Part shown: positions 60,659 to 64,000 of the stretch, piece after piece
Position numbering within the stretch: the first letter of the stretch is position 1
Layout: every line of letters starts with the position of its first letter
Made by a program: the position numbers and the translations under genes
Notes under the pieces: model-generated
Databases searched by the model: none
What the model saw: only the letters and a program-made list of their open reading frames with translations
What the model was told of the DNA's origin: nothing
Source of the DNA: Pseudomonas bijieensis
GTDB taxonomy: Bacteria; Pseudomonadota; Gammaproteobacteria; Pseudomonadales; Pseudomonadaceae
Assembly: GCF_013347965.1 (NCBI RefSeq)
Contig: NZ_CP048810.1
Span: 2,976,001-3,040,000 of the forward strand
DNA: 64,000 nucleotides
Direction: 5' to 3'

Positions 60659-61999
60659 ATGCCAATTTCAACAGGGGATTTCTTCTACCCTTACGTAAAG
60701 TTCCTCCACGGCGCAGCCTACAACCTGCACCAGATCCTGGAGGGGCTTGGCGTCGTGTCTTCGACCTTCACCGGGCGTAACGACGCAGGGCAAATCACCG
60801 GAACCTACTGGTCGCCCGATGAAGCGATGGTGATCACGCTTGGCTATCTGATGATGCTGTCGCTGCTGCTGATCCCTTTGATGGCAGCCGCCGCCTATAC
60901 GGTAGGCAAGAAGCGAGGCGTGCTCATCTTCTTCGCGCTCTTGCTCCTACCGGGTGTGTTGAACTGCCTTGGTCTTTTCCCCGTCATCAATTACCTGCCC
61001 ATCCGTTACACCATCAATGGCGTTGGGAAACTGGGCAGCGAAGTCGGGCTGATTCCCCTGTTGATGCTTTGCGCCATTACCGGATGGGCCGTCATGGTAC
61101 TTATCTATGACAACCTCAACCTCACCGAACGCTTCCGTCAGATATACGATCACTTCTGGTTTCCACTGGCATTGGTCGCAGCGGTGTTCTTCGTGGCGGA
61201 CAACGGCGCCAATGAAGACACTGCATTGCTGAAGGAGGCGACAGCGAGCATCCAGGACGCCAGCTCGTTCCTGCTGAGCCAGATCAGGCGCTACGACGAT
61301 TACTGTAAGGCTAATGGCTTGGATAACCTGAAGTCGTGCCAGTGGAGCAGCGATTCGCAGTGGACCTTTACTCACCTCAAGGAAGGTGAGGCCAGCTACT
61401 TCATAGAATTCGCACCGGACGAGTCCAAAGGGTTCTACGCCGCGAATAATAGAAGAACCATAAGCGATGAGGATGTGATCGCCATTCGCAAGGAGATCAA
61501 CGACTACAACCAACGGTTGTGCCCCGTGAAGCACTTTTCCAATGGCATGTCGCGCTCATCGCCACTCTCTAGCACCTGCGAGTACGTCCCCCGCGGCTAT
61601 TGCTCGGTCAATCCTGATGGCCCACCGGGTGTTGTGGACAAAAATATCAGCAGTCACACCGTAGCCTTGGCCAGCGAATGCATCGTTCCGTGGCTCGCCG
61701 GTGCTAAGCCGTCCTTGAAGCAATTGTCGGCGCTGGTCAGCCAGCATGAGAAGGCGAAGAATCACCGTTGGCTGTATTTCCTTGCTGTCGCTGTGGCGGT
61801 CGGAGCGAAGGTGGCCTTGGCTACTACGAAGCTATGCTTGATTGATGCACGGTCTGCGGAGGATAGGCGTCGAGTTCTGAGGGTTGCATGGCAAAAGCTG
61901 GGGCGGTGCGTTCGTGTACTGAAGCGACTGTTGGTTGGTTTCGGACGGTTAGCACGGTTTGCTGCGATTCGGGTAGCCAAGCTGGTTAAACGGGAGTAG
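60659..61999 (+). CDS. membrane protein with five predicted segments and a cysteine-rich loop
   Basis: No family recognised. Of 446 residues, hydrophobic segments lie at about 57-80, 87-107, 130-150, 166-181 and 366-385. The region between the fourth and fifth (about 182-365) is hydrophilic and holds seven cysteines, including DDYCKANG, KSCQWSS, STCEYVPRGYCSV and SECIVPW. If it faces the periplasm it could carry disulfides. The C-terminal tail (about 390-446) is very basic. ATG 60659 with AAGGA nine bases upstream. It lies alone in the accessory block, without visible partner. Confidence 0.6.
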   Translation: MPISTGDFFYPYVKFLHGAAYNLHQILEGLGVVSSTFTGRNDAGQITGTYWSPDEAMVITLGYLMMLSLLLIPLMAAAAYTVGKKRGVLIFFALLLLPGVLNCLGLFPVINYLPIRYTINGVGKLGSEVGLIPLLMLCAITGWAVMVLIYDNLNLTERFRQIYDHFWFPLALVAAVFFVADNGANEDTALLKEATASIQDASSFLLSQIRRYDDYCKANGLDNLKSCQWSSDSQWTFTHLKEGEASYFIEFAPDESKGFYAANNRRTISDEDVIAIRKEINDYNQRLCPVKHFSNGMSRSSPLSSTCEYVPRGYCSVNPDGPPGVVDKNISSHTVALASECIVPWLAGAKPSLKQLSALVSQHEKAKNHRWLYFLAVAVAVGAKVALATTKLCLIDARSAEDRRRVLRVAWQKLGRCVRVLKRLLVGFGRLARFAAIRVAKLVKRE

Positions 62000-62071
62000 C
62001 ACGGCGGACTAGAATTCTACCGGTAGACACGCCGGGCGCCGGGGGGGTTACGCCAGGCCAACCCTGGTAAT

Positions 62072-62121
62072 AAAGGAGGACAGACTTGTTTCAGCCAAAG
62101 AAAATAAATCAGTCCCCTTTT
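62072..62121. repeat. imperfect inverted repeat near the DUF2290-like gene
   Basis: AAAGGAGGACAGACTTGTTT (62072-62091) and AAATAAATCAGTCCCCTTTT (62102-62121) are imperfectly complementary around TCAGCCAAAGA. The right arm resembles short GGGGACTGATTT-type motifs that I recall beside transposases in pseudomonads. On the minus strand it lies downstream of the DUF2290-like gene and may also act as terminator. Confidence 0.45.
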
Positions 62122-62143
62122 TTACAAATAAAAACCCCGTCGA

Positions 62144-62827
62144 CTACAATAAATTTGAAGGAACAGCCAAATGGATCAAATTTTTCTCGTTCACAGTTAT
62201 ACTAGCATCAAAAAAATACCTATGCTTCGGAAAGCCTGATATAAAGTCAAATTTTTCAGTTTGATAAAAGTTCCTAACAATGAACTCCAAAAATTGTCTC
62301 GGCATGAGTGGAGAATGAACAGGAATACGACACCCCTCAATATCGCCCAGAGTCAAATGACAACTAGGATGCGCCATATCCTTAGCTGCCTTTAAATCAT
62401 AATCAAACCTAAGTGGAAAGGGCACGACTCTTCGACTCACAATCTCCATATAGAGTTCCTCTCGCATATAAAGCTCGGGATCCTCTTGAAAAGGGCGAAG
62501 ACTAGGCGAAGGATAGTAGGCCAGTCGGTGTTTTAGCAACACATCCCCCTCAAAACGATAAGATAGTTGAAGAAGCCCACCATCAATTAGTTTTAAACTA
62601 AAAGAACGACTCTCAAAGAGCTCTTTATAAATTAGATCATAATCGCTATCTACCATAGCAAGACAAATATTCTCAGCCCCCTTGAAAGAAACTTCCCAAA
62701 GACCGTTACCGACTTGCTTAGTTGCTGGGAAATTTTGATCATCTACTAAGCCGAGCCCAATAAGCTCGGCAGTCAATTGCTCCAAGTCTTCTCGCACCTT
62801 ATCTCGAGGCGAACTGGCCCGGCTCAT
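62144..62827 (-). CDS. DUF2290-like protein, partner of the SF1 helicase
   Basis: The 227-residue protein has no membrane segment. Features include KELFESRSFSLKLIDGG, DYDLKAAKDMAHPSCHLTLG (about 143-162) and NFYQTEKFDF near 190. The pattern HPSCHLTLG...CRIPVHSPLMP matches what I recall as DUF2290, often beside helicases; this needs a profile search. The ATG overlaps the helicase stop (ATGA), so translation is coupled. Low G+C points to recent gain. Confidence 0.6.
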   Translation of the reverse strand: MSRASSPRDKVREDLEQLTAELIGLGLVDDQNFPATKQVGNGLWEVSFKGAENICLAMVDSDYDLIYKELFESRSFSLKLIDGGLLQLSYRFEGDVLLKHRLAYYPSPSLRPFQEDPELYMREELYMEIVSRRVVPFPLRFDYDLKAAKDMAHPSCHLTLGDIEGCRIPVHSPLMPRQFLEFIVRNFYQTEKFDFISGFPKHRYFFDASITVNEKNLIHLAVPSNLL

Positions 62828-64000
62828 TTATTTCCACCTAGTAGCTGAAGAAGCCTAGCACGAGTCTCGGCATCTAGGTCTTCTGCATTCAGCTCGCCTG
62901 ACTCTAGCGCCTGGGTTAGCTCTTGAGCTGTATATTTCTTTTGCTCGAGCCGCTGCTTCTCGTGCATTGACAAGTCACGATGTACAATTCGCAACTTACT
63001 CAACTGTTCATCCGTTGGGTATTGCATGTTTAGTTTGAAATTATTCCGCTTGAGTGTTTCAAACTCGTAAACAAGCGCATCCATCCCCGGACCAAAGCCG
63101 ACCACACGCACCCAGCCTTTGCTTCGAGTTATGGCTGTAAATAAGCGATTACGCAGCGTCGACAACCCCGCCCCTAAACCGTCACAATCCTGAGCGTTTA
63201 TAACGTAAACCATGCCGGCTTCGTTTCCTTTAGCCCTGAAAATTCCGGTAAACGTGACGGATCCTAAATCAGAGCGGAAAAATACATCGGCATCTGTATC
63301 AACACCTGCAAGATGGCTCTGAATTCCTCGACCAAATAAAATCTTGCGAATGGATGCACACCGCTCCCTTGCACTCACCGGGTCAGGATTGATGACAATT
63401 ACGTCGTCGTGACGGAGTTCGTCTTCCGCGAGATTTTTCTCGATCTCCCTCGCCACCCATGCATTTTGCTCAATTTCATTAGGGAATTTTATGATCTGCA
63501 CGAGTTGATCAATTGGCGAATGTGACTCTAAGAATATTGGGCTTGTTTCATCGGTGCGCTCCAACGAAACAAAAGCCCCCTTACTTAAATCACCACTATG
63601 CACTCGATAACCAATCTCCTCCCACAGACTAGGTTGCTCAAACATCTGAACTAGACCTGTATCAACCATCTTCGGAGGCATACGATATATACCAAACCCC
63701 AAAGCATGCGCAGTAACCAGTACTGGCCGAGAGTTCCGATAACATTTTTGCAGTATCACATCGCGCCGTTGATCACCTGCGAATGATACTAGTGCATTGC
63801 CTTTTTCATCCGTACCGAACAAATCTTCAGGCGGTGGCAGCGAGGTGCCTGAAAGGTTCTGCAGTTCGTCATATGCATATACTAAGCGCTTTGGAGCTTT
63901 CAGCATCGAATAACAAAGCTGGAGGAAGCTCGGGGAAAAGTCTTGAGCTTCGTCGACGAGAATCGTGTCATAAATTTCCAAAGGCTTTTTTATTATGTCA
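62824..64000 (-). CDS. UvrD/SF1-type helicase, C-terminal part (runs off right edge)
   Basis: About 392 codons are visible, with no stop before the edge, so the gene starts outside the window. Helicase motifs follow in order: motif II VDEAQDF, motif III LVYAYDELQNL, motif IV region CYRNSRPVL, motif V VTFTGIFRAKGNEAGMVYVI and motif VI LRNRLFTAITRSKGWVRVVG. The Walker A region is not in view. The C-terminus carries an acidic helical tail after RLEQKKYTAQEL. It is coupled to the downstream DUF2290-like gene, so the two make one module; a role in DNA repair or phage defence is plausible but unproven. Confidence 0.8.
   Translation of the reverse strand, partial: DIIKKPLEIYDTILVDEAQDFSPSFLQLCYSMLKAPKRLVYAYDELQNLSGTSLPPPEDLFGTDEKGNALVSFAGDQRRDVILQKCYRNSRPVLVTAHALGFGIYRMPPKMVDTGLVQMFEQPSLWEEIGYRVHSGDLSKGAFVSLERTDETSPIFLESHSPIDQLVQIIKFPNEIEQNAWVAREIEKNLAEDELRHDDVIVINPDPVSARERCASIRKILFGRGIQSHLAGVDTDADVFFRSDLGSVTFTGIFRAKGNEAGMVYVINAQDCDGLGAGLSTLRNRLFTAITRSKGWVRVVGFGPGMDALVYEFETLKRNNFKLNMQYPTDEQLSKLRIVHRDLSMHEKQRLEQKKYTAQELTQALESGELNAEDLDAETRARLLQLLGGNK

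Noticed and set aside
62020..62070. G-rich stretch near 62031-62047 as an attachment site or origin element
   Set aside because: There is no second copy in the window and no integrase; it looks like a chance homopolymer in spacer DNA.

Overview
The window is a chromosomal segment of a fluorescent-type Pseudomonas, most likely of the P. fluorescens group. The evidence is the gene order (xerD-dsbC-hom, rpsP-rimM-trmD-rplS, ispG-hisS-yfgM-bamB-der, iscRSUA-hscBA-fdx-iscX-ndk, queA-tgt-yajC-secDF), the protein sequences, the high G+C, and more than a dozen REP/REPIN palindromes of the kind typical of this group. No rRNA, CRISPR array or complete insertion sequence was seen.

Layout. Positions 1-4234 hold two minus-strand housekeeping blocks (xerD-dsbC-hom; rpsP-rimM-trmD-rplS), followed by ffh with the divergent ypjD and corB-type membrane genes. 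At 8.5-15.5 kb lie an MHS-type transporter, a Lon paralogue (asrA) with a near-consensus heat-shock promoter, a chagasin-like protease inhibitor, a YhhN protein and the tRNA wobble-uridine pair cmoA/cmoB. At 15.6-17.5 kb are tadA and a Tat-exported multicopper oxidase. Positions 17.6-22.3 kb look like an accessory insert: a small membrane protein, a truncated regulator fragment, two short-chain dehydrogenases, a SnoaL-like protein, and TetR and LysR regulators. Positions 22.5-32 kb hold guaBA, a zinc-ribbon protein, a TauE permease, xseA, an M23 peptidase and leuA, the last with a probable leader-peptide attenuator. Positions 32-52.4 kb run through a coiled-coil protein, an aminotransferase/omega-amidase pair, der-bamB-yfgM-hisS-ispG-rodZ-pilF-rlmN-ndk, the complete isc iron-sulphur cluster operon, cysE-trmJ and suhB. 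Positions 52.6-58.8 kb hold a glycine-zipper protein and secF-secD-yajC-tgt-queA. The queA gene is interrupted by an in-frame amber codon.

A tRNA-Leu(CAA) at 58.9 kb marks the change from core to accessory DNA. Beyond it are less G+C-rich genes: a 109-residue orphan, a 97-residue orphan followed one base later by a PIN-domain nuclease, a five-segment membrane protein with a cysteine-rich loop, and a translationally coupled superfamily 1 helicase plus DUF2290-like pair that runs off the right edge. These are the best candidates for an undescribed toxin-antitoxin or defence system, but the function is inferred from domains and context only.

The genes fall into recognisable cooperating sets: ribosome and tRNA maturation (rpsP, rimM, trmD, rplS, cmoAB, tadA, trmJ, tgt, queA, rlmN, der), protein export and envelope assembly (ffh, secDF, yajC, bamB, dsbC, rodZ, pilF), Fe-S assembly and its clients (isc genes; ispG and rlmN need clusters), and GMP synthesis (guaBA).
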